Source: JBEIQE01 sp040376705
GTDB taxonomy: Bacteria > Pseudomonadota > Alphaproteobacteria > UBA2400
Direction: 5' to 3'
Assembly: GCA_040376705.1 (NCBI GenBank)
Contig: JBEIQE010000001.1
Location: 1 to 64,000, forward strand
DNA length: 64,000 nucleotides
The stretch's first letter is position 1, and every line of letters begins with the position of its first letter. The notes under the pieces were generated by a model. The model had not been told where the DNA came from, made no database searches, and saw nothing but the letters and a program-made list of their open reading frames with translations. This document shows, piece by piece, positions 57,399 through 64,000 of this stretch. The position numbers and the translations under genes are program-made.

Positions 57399-58184
57399 TT
57401 ACCTCAGGTTCGAGAGTGCGCTGAGCATTTCATCCGATGTACGGATGACGCGTGAGTTCATTTCGTAAGCGCGCTGTGCCGTGATGAGTGAGGTGATTTC
57501 GGCCACCACGTTCACGTTCGACTGCTCAAGCGAGCCCTGTTCAATACGGCCAAAGCCATCGATAGCGGGGTTGCCTACAACCGGTGCGCCTGAAGCGGGT
57601 GTTTCGCGGTACTGGTTGTTACCAACCGATTCAAGGCCGGCATCGTTGGGGAACTGCGCCAGCTGGATCTGGCCGATCACCTGATCTTCAATCTGGCCAT
57701 CGATCTTCACCTGTACCTGACCGGTCGCGTCGATGGTGATGGTGATGGTGTCCTGCGGCACGGTGAGGCCGGGGAGCAGGGGGAAGCCATCGGCGGTAAC
57801 AATCTGGCCATCTGCGTTCAGCTGCATACTGCCAGCGCGGGTGTAGTTAGTGGTGCCGTCCGGCATTTCGACCTGGAAGTAGCCCGCGCCGTTCACGGCA
57901 ATATCAAGCTCGTTACCGGTCTGGACGATGCTGCCCTGGGTATGAATACGGTAAACCGAGCCGGTTTTAACGCCCATACCGATCTGGATACCGGTTGGCA
58001 CAATGGTACCAGCATCGGACGACTGCGAGCCGGGGCGGCGGATGTTCTGATACATCAAATCCTGAAACTCGGCGCGCTGCTGCTTGAAGCCGCTGGTGGT
58101 CATGTTGGCGATGTTGTTCGAGATGACTTCAACATTTGTCTGCTGAGCCAACATGCCGGTAGCACCGATATTGAGACTTCTCAT
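57399..58184 (-). CDS. flgG: Distal rod protein FlgG
   Basis: 261 residues. MRSLNIGATGMLAQQTNVEV, then ISNNIANMTTSGFKQQRAEF is the FlgG N-terminus; the C-terminus ends QSNVNVVAEITSLITAQRAY, then EMNSRVIRTSDEMLSALSNL. The length is standard. It forms the distal rod. GGGAG precedes the ATG; flgF lies upstream by 12 bp. Confidence 0.96.
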   Translation of the reverse strand: MRSLNIGATGMLAQQTNVEVISNNIANMTTSGFKQQRAEFQDLMYQNIRRPGSQSSDAGTIVPTGIQIGMGVKTGSVYRIHTQGSIVQTGNELDIAVNGAGYFQVEMPDGTTNYTRAGSMQLNADGQIVTADGFPLLPGLTVPQDTITITIDATGQVQVKIDGQIEDQVIGQIQLAQFPNDAGLESVGNNQYRETPASGAPVVGNPAIDGFGRIEQGSLEQSNVNVVAEITSLITAQRAYEMNSRVIRTSDEMLSALSNLR

Positions 58185-58196
58185 GATCTATCTCCC

Positions 58197-58916
58197 TTAG
58201 GCGAGTTTCGCGAGTTTCGAGTAGGCCGTACGCAGGCGGTCGTGCTCGGTTTTCATTAACTGCTGAATGTTCTGGTATTGGCGGTTGATGTCGATCATCG
58301 TGGTCATCTCCACAATCGACTGCACATTCGAATCTTCCAGAAAGCCTTGGCGGATAACAACATCCTCAGCTTCGGTCGCGGTCTGGTCAGTCTGATACAA
58401 GCCATTGCCCAGCTGGGTCATGAATTGTTCATTCTCGAACTTGTAAATGCCGATCTGGCCAATCTGCACGTTACCGCTTGAGATAATGCCGCTGGGGCCG
58501 ATGTTGATATCGCGGGCGTTGGCAGGAATGGTAATGGGATTGCCGGTATCATCGAGCACGGGCAGGCCGCCCGCTGCGGTTAGCTGGCGTTCACTGTCCA
58601 TGCTGAAGTTGCCACCGCGGGTGTAGCGGGTACCATCCAGCGTATCGAGTGCGAAGTAGCCATTACCTTCAATCGCTACATCAAGCGGATTACCGGTTTG
58701 GGTAATGGGGCCTGCTGAAAGGTCGCGCAGGGTCGCGTAGTCCTGTACCAGACTGTACTTCTCATCCGGCGCGGGGCGGTTGATGTACTCTATGAATAGC
58801 GGTTGCTCGGCCTTGAAGCCGGTGGTGTTCATGTTGGCAACGTTGTTGGCAGAGATATCCATCTGCCGCTGCAAGGTCACCGCCCGTGAAAGGGCAATAA
58901 GAGACGTGTTCTCCAT
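58197..58916 (-). CDS. flgF: Proximal rod protein FlgF
   Basis: 239 residues from ATG 58916, with GGGAG five bases upstream; a longer reading to 59021 lacks one and reads across the promoter. The N-terminus MENTSLIALSRAVTLQRQMD, then ISANNVANMNTTGFKAEQPL is FlgF-like, and the C-terminus has DSNVQSIVEMTTMIDINRQY. It is a rod subunit. A sigma-54 promoter lies 67-81 bp upstream of the ATG. Confidence 0.94.
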   Translation of the reverse strand: MENTSLIALSRAVTLQRQMDISANNVANMNTTGFKAEQPLFIEYINRPAPDEKYSLVQDYATLRDLSAGPITQTGNPLDVAIEGNGYFALDTLDGTRYTRGGNFSMDSERQLTAAGGLPVLDDTGNPITIPANARDINIGPSGIISSGNVQIGQIGIYKFENEQFMTQLGNGLYQTDQTATEAEDVVIRQGFLEDSNVQSIVEMTTMIDINRQYQNIQQLMKTEHDRLRTAYSKLAKLA

Positions 58917-58982
58917 AATAACTCCCAACCTTTCCGCGGTGCCCGTTAAACGTGGTGGGTCTTTCCGCTTGCAAGTAGCTAT

Positions 58983-58997
58983 GCACCTGCCGTGCCA
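58983..58997 (-). promoter_or_regulatory. Sigma-54 promoter of flgF-flgG-flgA-flgH
   Basis: Minus-strand TGGCACG-GCAG-GTGC, one mismatch in the -12 box; GG and GC have correct 12-bp offset. Confidence 0.75.
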
Positions 58998-59050
58998 GAT
59001 TGGAGATGTGTTGTTTTTCAATGGGTTGTGATGGAGGCTTTATCAGGGCG

Positions 59051-59077
59051 CGGCAGAGTTAGCCGAGCAAATTTGGC
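59051..59077 (-). promoter_or_regulatory. Tandem GC-N7-GC dyads upstream of the flgF promoter
   Basis: CGGC-AGAGTTA-GCCG core (59051-59065) ends 54 bp from the flgF -24 element. A second dyad GC-AAATTTG-GC (59067-59077) follows immediately. Both fit the pattern at flgI and flagellin 2. Confidence 0.5.
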
Positions 59078-59114
59078 AAACGGGATTCTTATATATGCTT
59101 ATTTATGCGCTGCA

Positions 59115-59126
59115 GGGGGGGGGGGG
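59115..59126. repeat. Homopolymer of 12 G residues
   Basis: A run of 12 G on the plus strand, six bases beyond the stop of the prepilin-like gene (where it reads as C12). Tracts this long are prone to slippage; alternatively the length could be an assembly error. Confidence 0.9.
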
Positions 59127-59132
59127 CTTTTG

Positions 59133-59783
59133 TCAGCGCGCCATTTGAAAATCGATAGCATTTACCTTGCCCGAGGCACATGTGGAGACAACGTCATCAA
59201 CTGTGTTCCCGGTCCATCCAGATGCATCGGGGGGGACCGTAGTGCTTGATGCTCCGCCTCCATTCAGATAACCGATATTGAAACGCAGTTCGCTAAACCC
59301 AGGGAAAAGGGAGATGTTCCATATTTTGCGCGCTAGCCAGATACAATCCGCCTGATCGAGCGGGCCAAGCAGGTAGTGATAACGGCGCCCTCCACCAGCG
59401 AGACTTTCATAAAGAACAGTGAGATAGCCACTGTCGAGCGGCTTGGCCAGATAGTTGGTATCTTGGTAATACCAGGCAGTTCGAATATCCGCAGGAATGG
59501 TCGAGTGCTGAATGAGACCGACATCACCGAAAATCGGGAGTGTATAGTCACCTTGATATCCCACACCGCTAAAGCTTACATCTCGCGCCAGCACTTCCAT
59601 CTGTTGCTGCGCCCTTATTAATGTTGTGAATAATTCCTGCCGTCTTTGATTGGCGGCAACATTACTCGCCGCAACCCAAATGCCGCCGATAACCAGGCCG
59701 ATAACACCGAGCACAATAGCTGCCTCGACGAGGTTGAAACCCCGCTTGTGCTCTGAGCACTGAATTTTATCAGCAGCTACCAT
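59133..59783 (-). CDS. Prepilin-type protein with N-terminal methylation motif
   Basis: 216 residues. The type IV prepilin signature is present: KRGFNLVEAAIVLGVIGLVI, with the peptidase site after Gly15 and Glu at position +5, then a hydrophobic helix. The mature part contains TLIRAQQQMEVLARDVSFSG and two Cys near the C-terminus. The family is a pseudopilin or minor pilin-like component of a type II secretion or type IV pilus machine, but no other such gene is present here. Its start overlaps the upstream stop (ATGGTAG). It is followed by a G12 tract. Confidence 0.7.
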   Translation of the reverse strand: MVAADKIQCSEHKRGFNLVEAAIVLGVIGLVIGGIWVAASNVAANQRRQELFTTLIRAQQQMEVLARDVSFSGVGYQGDYTLPIFGDVGLIQHSTIPADIRTAWYYQDTNYLAKPLDSGYLTVLYESLAGGGRRYHYLLGPLDQADCIWLARKIWNISLFPGFSELRFNIGYLNGGGASSTTVPPDASGWTGNTVDDVVSTCASGKVNAIDFQMAR

Positions 59784-60217
59784 TCAGCAGTTATACATCC
59801 CGGCAGATTAAAGCTCGGGCCGTTATCGCCCACCCACACATCAACATCACGCCCGATCTGGTAGCTTGTTCCGCTCACAGCGGTAAGCACATGCTGTTCT
59901 CCGGCGGTACCATATTTAGAGGGGCCAGAGGTGCAGGAGCTGGAGAAATTGGTTTGATCGCCTGTGGTGGTTTGAGTAGTGGTGCATTCCATGGGCGGGG
60001 CGATGCAGTTTCCGGTCGCCATTATCAGCTTCACTGTTACCTTGTCGCCTTCAACAGCAGTAATGCGAGATCCCCAGCGCACGCCAGCAACATCTTCCTG
60101 CGCTTGAGCAGAGCTGATTAGCGCTGCGATTAGAATGACTGCACCAAGCAAAGCAGCGCCAAAAGGCCGGCCATAACGCGTTGGCTGGCGTGAGAGAGGG
60201 CAGTCGATGTATTCCAT
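59777..60217 (-). CDS. Secreted small protein coupled to the prepilin-like gene
   Basis: 146 residues. A long N-terminus (about 1-39) ends in a signal peptide with cleavage near SAQA-Q. The mature part is Thr/Ser/Gly-rich with four Cys (NCIAPPMECTT, SSCTSG and GCITAEW), likely two disulfides. No family is recognised. The stop overlaps the prepilin start, so the two are translated together and probably work together. It lies within the gap between flgF and fliL. No clear ribosome site was seen. Confidence 0.55.
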   Translation of the reverse strand: MEYIDCPLSRQPTRYGRPFGAALLGAVILIAALISSAQAQEDVAGVRWGSRITAVEGDKVTVKLIMATGNCIAPPMECTTTQTTTGDQTNFSSSCTSGPSKYGTAGEQHVLTAVSGTSYQIGRDVDVWVGDNGPSFNLPGCITAEW

Positions 60218-60384
60218 CTCATACGGATACCGCTGCGGCAGTTAAAAAGGCTTTAATGGGTATCCACACTTATTCTTTTCAGCTATCAGGTCGCTTGTGA
60301 TGCTGGGTGGCAACAGTGTGTTGTCGCGCAGGCCACAAATGCGTGGTTATTTAAACCTATTTCAGTGTCTTGGCGCGATTAAGC

Positions 60385-60399
60385 TTAAAGGCGTATTAA
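60385..60399 (+). promoter_or_regulatory. CtrA box upstream of fliL
   Basis: TTAA-AGGCGTA-TTAA, a perfect TTAA-N7-TTAA site 50 bp before the fliL ATG. CtrA controls early flagellar genes including fliL-fliM in Caulobacter. SciP, its antagonist, is encoded at 32701-33078. The other 180 bp of the gap 60218-60449 show no further motif. Confidence 0.75.
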
Positions 60400-60449
60400 C
60401 AATTTTAGCCATATGGTTAAAATAGCTCGAAGTATTAACGGAGCAAGAC

Positions 60450-60998
60450 ATGGCCGCCGCGAAGAAAGAAGCCTCAGGAGACGAAGACGCCAAGCCGGAA
60501 GGCGGCGAAGGCGTTGATCTGCCTAAGAAAAAAGTTTCCGGCAAGAAGATGGCTCTTATTATCGTCGCTGTATTGCTGCTGTTGGGCGGTGGTGCAGGCG
60601 GTGCCTATTTCATGGGCATGTTTGGTGGCGCACCCGCTGAAGAGGCCGCCGCTGCAGCCGAGGCCAAAGCTGCTGAAGAGGCTGCTAATGCAGCGCCTGC
60701 TTACTACGAGATGCCCGCTATTGTGGTGAACCTCACCTCCACCGGCCGCCGGCCTGCTTATGTAAAGGTGCGTGTGCAGCTGCTATTGGCCAAAGAGGAA
60801 GAGCGCCCCAAGATTGAAGAGAACCAGCCGCGCATCGTCGACAGCTTCCAGACCTACCTGCGCGAACTGACCATGGAAGAGCTGCAGGGTTCGGGTGGTT
60901 TGCTGCGTTTACGCGAGGAACTACTGGTCAGGGTCAATGCGGCGGTTGCGCCGGCGATTGTTAAAGACGTGTTATTCCAGGAAATTCTGCCACAATAA
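60450..60998 (+). CDS. fliL: Flagellar basal-body protein FliL
   Basis: 182 residues. A charged N-terminus (Lys/Glu/Asp-rich, 1-30), one membrane helix (KMALIIVAVLLLLGGGAGGA), an Ala/Glu linker and the FliL domain with YYEMPAIVVNLTSTGRRPAY, then VKVRVQLLLAKEEERPKIEE and VFQEILPQ at the end. It surrounds the stator and supports motor torque. GGAGC precedes the ATG, and the CtrA box lies upstream. Confidence 0.9.
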   Translation: MAAAKKEASGDEDAKPEGGEGVDLPKKKVSGKKMALIIVAVLLLLGGGAGGAYFMGMFGGAPAEEAAAAAEAKAAEEAANAAPAYYEMPAIVVNLTSTGRRPAYVKVRVQLLLAKEEERPKIEENQPRIVDSFQTYLRELTMEELQGSGGLLRLREELLVRVNAAVAPAIVKDVLFQEILPQ

Positions 60999-61032
60999 CA
61001 ATAAGCGGCATAAGGATTGCAGGTAACCAAGT

Positions 61033-62088
61033 ATGAGCGAACCGACTGATGGCATGAGCGAAGAAGAGCGGATGGCAGCGGAATGGGCTGCTGCTGCCGA
61101 AGGGGGTGCCGACGAGGGCGGGACCACCCGTGTGCTTAATCAGGACGAAATCGATTCACTGCTGGGCTTTGATGGCGACAAGAACGAAGGCCAGTCCGGC
61201 ATCATGGCGCTCATCAACAGCGCGCTGGTTAACTACGAGCGTCTGCCGATGCTCGAAGTGGTGTTCGACCGCCTGGTGCGCGTCATGTCCACCAGCTTAC
61301 GTAATTTCACGTCAGATAACGTCGATGTCAGCATCGACAGCATTACATCCGTCCGCTTTGGCGATTACCTCAATTCCATTCCGCTGCCCGCCATGCTCTC
61401 GGTGTTCAAGGCCGAAGAGTGGGATAACTATGGCCTGATGGTGATTGATAGCGCGATGATCTATTCGATCGTCGACGTGCTGCTGGGTGGCCGCCGCGGT
61501 ACGGCCGCCATGCGTATTGAGGGGCGCCCGTATACGACCATTGAGCGTAATCTGGTTGAGCGCATGGTGCATGTCATCATGGCTGATCTGTCGTCTGCTT
61601 TCGATCCGCTCTCGCCGGTAACCTTCAGGTTCGACCGCCTCGAGACCAACCCGCGCTTTGCCGCGCTTACCCGCCCGTCTAACGCTGCTGTGCTGGTGCG
61701 CTTGCGTGTGGATATGGAAGACCGCGGTGGGCGCGTTGAAATTGTGCTGCCCTATGCCACGCTCGAGCCAGTGCGCGAATTGCTGCTGCAGATGTTCATG
61801 GGCGAAAAATTCGGCCGCGACTCCATCTGGGAAACCCATTTGGGTAACGAGCTTTTGGGTACCGATATTGACATTACCGCTGTACTGTCCGAAACCACAG
61901 TTGAGCTGAATGATGTGCTCAACTGGAAGCCGGGTTCGCAGGTCATCTTCAATATGAAGAAGGAAGATTTCGTGCAGCTGCGGTGTGGCGAAATTCCGTT
62001 GTTCGAGGGCCAGATGGGCCAGTCGGGCGGGCATATCGCCATCAAGGTCGAAAAAGAGGCGCCCAAGATGCGCACGGAGGATGAGTAA
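61033..62088 (+). CDS. fliM: Flagellar motor switch protein FliM
   Basis: 351 residues. The N-terminal LNQDEIDSLLGFD is the CheY-P binding motif. GPE-type and CheC-like middle domain (LPMLEVVFDRLVRVMSTSLR), the GLMVIDSAMIYSIVDVLLGG segment and the SpoA-like C-terminal domain (LLGTDIDITAVLSETTVELN) follow. It forms the C-ring with FliG and FliN. The gene follows fliL by 34 bp. Confidence 0.95.
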   Translation: MSEPTDGMSEEERMAAEWAAAAEGGADEGGTTRVLNQDEIDSLLGFDGDKNEGQSGIMALINSALVNYERLPMLEVVFDRLVRVMSTSLRNFTSDNVDVSIDSITSVRFGDYLNSIPLPAMLSVFKAEEWDNYGLMVIDSAMIYSIVDVLLGGRRGTAAMRIEGRPYTTIERNLVERMVHVIMADLSSAFDPLSPVTFRFDRLETNPRFAALTRPSNAAVLVRLRVDMEDRGGRVEIVLPYATLEPVRELLLQMFMGEKFGRDSIWETHLGNELLGTDIDITAVLSETTVELNDVLNWKPGSQVIFNMKKEDFVQLRCGEIPLFEGQMGQSGGHIAIKVEKEAPKMRTEDE

Positions 62089-62090
62089 GC

Positions 62091-62531
62091 GTGCAGACAC
62101 TCGGTTTGATACTGGATGGCGTTATGGTCGTCCTGCTGGCGCTGACTATCATCAGCGTATGGGTGCTTGCGGGCCGTCTTAAGTATCTGCGCGATAGCCG
62201 CCGCGAATTCGAGAAAATGATTCAGCAGTTTGACGAAGCCACCAAGCGTGCCGATGTAGGCATCAAGGGGTTGCAGCAAGCCGCCAGCAAAACAGGTGAG
62301 GGGCTGCAGCAGCAGCTCGACCGTGCACGCAGCCTGCGCGATGAGCTTTCGATCATGATTGAGAGTGCCGATAGCCTGGCCCGCCGCCTTGAGGCTGCAT
62401 CATCCAGCGGCAAGCCTGCGCCTGAAACCAGCAAGCCTGCCGATACCGGCCGTGCCGACCCGCGCTCCAAGGCCGAGATGGACCTGCTGCGTGCCATGAC
62501 CAGCGGCCCGCGCCGTGAAGGGGGCACCTAA
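62091..62531 (+). CDS. Small membrane-anchored coiled-coil protein (DUF6468-like)
   Basis: 146 residues, start GTG with GGAGGATG upstream, 2 bp after fliM. One N-terminal membrane helix (GLILDGVMVVLLALTIISVW) is followed by a coiled coil (KMIQQFDEATKRADVGIKGL, QLDRARSLRDELSIMIESAD) and a disordered tail. Genes of this type commonly sit between fliM and motE-like genes in alphaproteobacteria; the role is not established. I infer it is a flagellar accessory, perhaps linked to stator or C-ring. Confidence 0.6.
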   Translation: MQTLGLILDGVMVVLLALTIISVWVLAGRLKYLRDSRREFEKMIQQFDEATKRADVGIKGLQQAASKTGEGLQQQLDRARSLRDELSIMIESADSLARRLEAASSSGKPAPETSKPADTGRADPRSKAEMDLLRAMTSGPRREGGT

Positions 62532-63257
62532 ATGACCGCGCTGCCTACCGCACGTTTACTGCCACTGCTCATGATCATGGCTGTGCTCATGCTGGGCACG
62601 CGTGGTTATAGTTTCTGGAACGAGTTGAACTACGGTGGCACCTCACAGGCCTCAGCAGCACAGGCCAGTCCGCCCTCCGAGCCGATGCGCGCGCCCGCTG
62701 CAGCGCCTGCTGCGCCAGCGGTTGAAAAGCCAACTGAAGTACCCGGCAGTACTGTATTAGGCACAGAGGCCGAGCCCGCTGCTCCGCGTGGTGTGGAGCA
62801 GATGCCCGCTGCGCCGCTTGATGAAAACATGCCCGGTGAATACACTCCCGCCGAAGTGCAGGTGCTGCAAAGCCTTGGCACGCGCCGTGCCGAGCTTGAT
62901 GCCCGCGCTGCCGAGCTTGACCAGCGCGAAGCCCTGCTTGAAGCCGCGCAACAAAGTGTCAGCGACAAGGTTGGCGAGCTGCAGGCCCTGCGCACCGAGC
63001 TGCAGGAATTATTGCGTACCGTCGATACGCAACAAAATGAGCGTATCTTATCATTAGTCAAAATCTACGAGACGATGAAGCCGCGCGAAGCCGCTGCCAT
63101 TCTCGAAACCCTTGAAATTCAAGTCGCTCTCGATGTTTTGGAGAAAATGCGCGAAACCAAGAGCGCTCCGATTCTGGCCTCAATGGACCCACAAAAGGCA
63201 AGCGCCATCACGGTGGAAATGTCACGCCGGCAGCAGTTACCGGAAATTCCCCAATAG
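62532..63257 (+). CDS. motE: MotE-like flagellar motility chaperone
   Basis: 241 residues. An N-terminal membrane or signal helix (about 9-22), a Pro/Ala linker (about 35-100), a coiled coil (TRRAELDARAAELDQREALL) and a C-terminal MgtE-N-like domain (LVKIYETMKPREAAAILETL, then IQVALDVLEKMRETKSAPIL). In Sinorhizobium MotE is a periplasmic chaperone for MotC. Here it follows the fliM-linked gene at 0 bp spacing. No mot genes are in the window. The exact paralogue is uncertain. Confidence 0.72.
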   Translation: MTALPTARLLPLLMIMAVLMLGTRGYSFWNELNYGGTSQASAAQASPPSEPMRAPAAAPAAPAVEKPTEVPGSTVLGTEAEPAAPRGVEQMPAAPLDENMPGEYTPAEVQVLQSLGTRRAELDARAAELDQREALLEAAQQSVSDKVGELQALRTELQELLRTVDTQQNERILSLVKIYETMKPREAAAILETLEIQVALDVLEKMRETKSAPILASMDPQKASAITVEMSRRQQLPEIPQ

Positions 63258-63353
63258 TCTTTGTATTATTAACCTTTTGGCAAACAGCTCCCTTCATAAC
63301 TGATATTGCGCCGCGGCAGCTGAATGCCCGGTTCATTCATGAGGAGTGGCCAA

Positions 63354-63755
63354 ATGTCGGTCGACAAGAAAATGCCTGTGCTGGTGGTTGATGATTTCCC
63401 GACCATGCGCAAGATCATCCGCAACCTGCTCGATCAGCTTGGTTTCAACAACATCAGCGAAGCCGAAGATGGCTCGGATGCTTTGCGCAAGATGCGCGAT
63501 ATGAGCAGCCGCGGTCTGTTCGGCCTTGTGATCTCCGACTGGAACATGGAGCCGATGACCGGCCTGCAGCTGCTGAAGGAAGTGCGCGCAGATAACGTCC
63601 TCAAGGCAACGCCTTTCATCATGATTACTGCCGAAAACAAAACCGAGAACGTGGTAGCTGCCAAGCAGGCGGGCGTGAACAACTACATCGTCAAGCCGTT
63701 CAACGCGGCCACGCTCAAGTCCAAGATCGAAGCGGTCATCGGGCCTATCGGCTAA
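63354..63755 (+). CDS. cheY: Chemotaxis response regulator CheY
   Basis: 133 residues from ATG 63354, with GAGGAG 8 bp upstream; an in-frame ATG at 63324 is less likely. Acidic Asp13/Asp14, phospho-acceptor Asp62 (VISDWNMEPM), Thr92 and Lys114 are all present. It relays kinase signals to FliM. It lies in a transcription unit with fliL-fliM and is followed by a CheZ-like gene. Confidence 0.93.
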   Translation: MSVDKKMPVLVVDDFPTMRKIIRNLLDQLGFNNISEAEDGSDALRKMRDMSSRGLFGLVISDWNMEPMTGLQLLKEVRADNVLKATPFIMITAENKTENVVAAKQAGVNNYIVKPFNAATLKSKIEAVIGPIG

Positions 63756-63796
63756 CCAGAACACAAGCTACAGCCTACAAACAGGGGATTATTGAT

Positions 63797-64000
63797 ATGA
63801 CGCAACCCGCGCCCAAGCTCGATGGCAAGTTACTCACTCGCGAGCAGGTCAGTTCGGCCATTACCACACTGGTTGGCAAGGTGAGCAGCCAAGCCCGCGA
63901 CAAGGTGGTGGAGGACCTCTACGATCTGGCCGGCCAGATTGATAATCTCTATGCCGAACTGGGCCGTTTGCAGCCGCGTAACCTCAAAGAGGGCGAGATC
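63797..64000 (+). CDS. cheZ: CheZ-like protein, 5' part only (partial)
   Basis: The first 68 codons to the window end, from ATG 63797 with AGGGGAT upstream, 41 bp after cheY. The product begins MTQPAPKLDGKLLTREQVSS and has a long helix (LYDLAGQIDNLYAELGRLQP, then RNLKEGEI) that matches the alphaproteobacterial CheZ N-terminal helix pattern (AxxIxxxxAEIxxLRPxxIK). CheZ dephosphorylates CheY-P. The C-terminal catalytic part is not in the window. Confidence 0.55.
   Translation, partial: MTQPAPKLDGKLLTREQVSSAITTLVGKVSSQARDKVVEDLYDLAGQIDNLYAELGRLQPRNLKEGEI

Noticed and set aside
1..64000. tRNA, rRNA, CRISPR, IS element or prophage
   Set aside because: No cloverleaf, direct-repeat array, transposase or phage structural gene was recognised; the single HNH gene is not enough to call a mobile element.

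Overview
The window comes from a flagellated alphaproteobacterium (base composition looks mid-to-high 50s % GC by eye). The evidence is the order argS-SPOR-nagZ-scpAB-tatABC-serS-surE-pcm-M23-yajC-secD, a short proS of alphaproteobacterial type, an alphaproteobacterial DksA without zinc cysteines, and the CtrA/SciP/FliX flagellar control proteins. The exact order or genus cannot be fixed from the sequence; Rhodospirillales- or Micavibrio-like lineages are plausible.

Bases 1-16170 carry a dense, mostly co-directional housekeeping block: the argS 3' end, a SPOR cell-wall protein, nagZ, scpA, scpB with a very acidic tail, proS, tatABC, serS, surE, pcm, an NlpD-like M23 lipoprotein, an HNH endonuclease, yajC, secD and a Mth938-family gene. 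The secF gene that normally follows secD is absent here. A 46-residue gene lies on the minus strand at 12700-12840.

Bases 16167-33078 are mixed: an ankyrin-like pair, sodB, a degenerate squalene-synthase-like gene divergent from an NDUFAF6-like gene, a PCu(A)C copper chaperone, trmFO, a nucleotidyltransferase, YceI and SRPBCC genes, a large orphan with MORN-like motifs, an AlaX editing protein, rpoN-hpf-ptsN, a secreted orphan, glmM and sciP. The secreted orphan and glmM each have their ribosome binding site buried in a hairpin.

Bases 33295-64000 are a large flagellar region. Transcription units are fliK-flgD-flgE (minus), flgL (plus), flaG-fliD-fliS (minus), two flagellin genes (minus) flanking two plus-strand membrane protein genes, flgI-flgJ-flgN-flgK-fliW (minus), fliX (plus), flgF-flgG-flgA-flgH (minus), and fliL-fliM-X-motE-cheY-cheZ (plus). 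An acyltransferase, dksA and an HD-only ppGpp-hydrolase-like gene interrupt the region, as does a pair of genes for a prepilin-like protein and a secreted protein.

The regulatory layout is legible. A full CtrA box (TTAA-N7-TTAA) precedes fliL, and sigma-54 promoters precede fliK, flgL, flagellin 2, flgI and flgF. Three of the sigma-54 promoters carry an upstream GC-N7-GC dyad at nearly the same distance, which looks like an enhancer for a FlbD-type activator. RpoN (sigma-54), SciP (a CtrA antagonist) and FliX (the FlbD partner) are all encoded in the same window. No tRNA, rRNA, CRISPR array, IS element or prophage was recognised.
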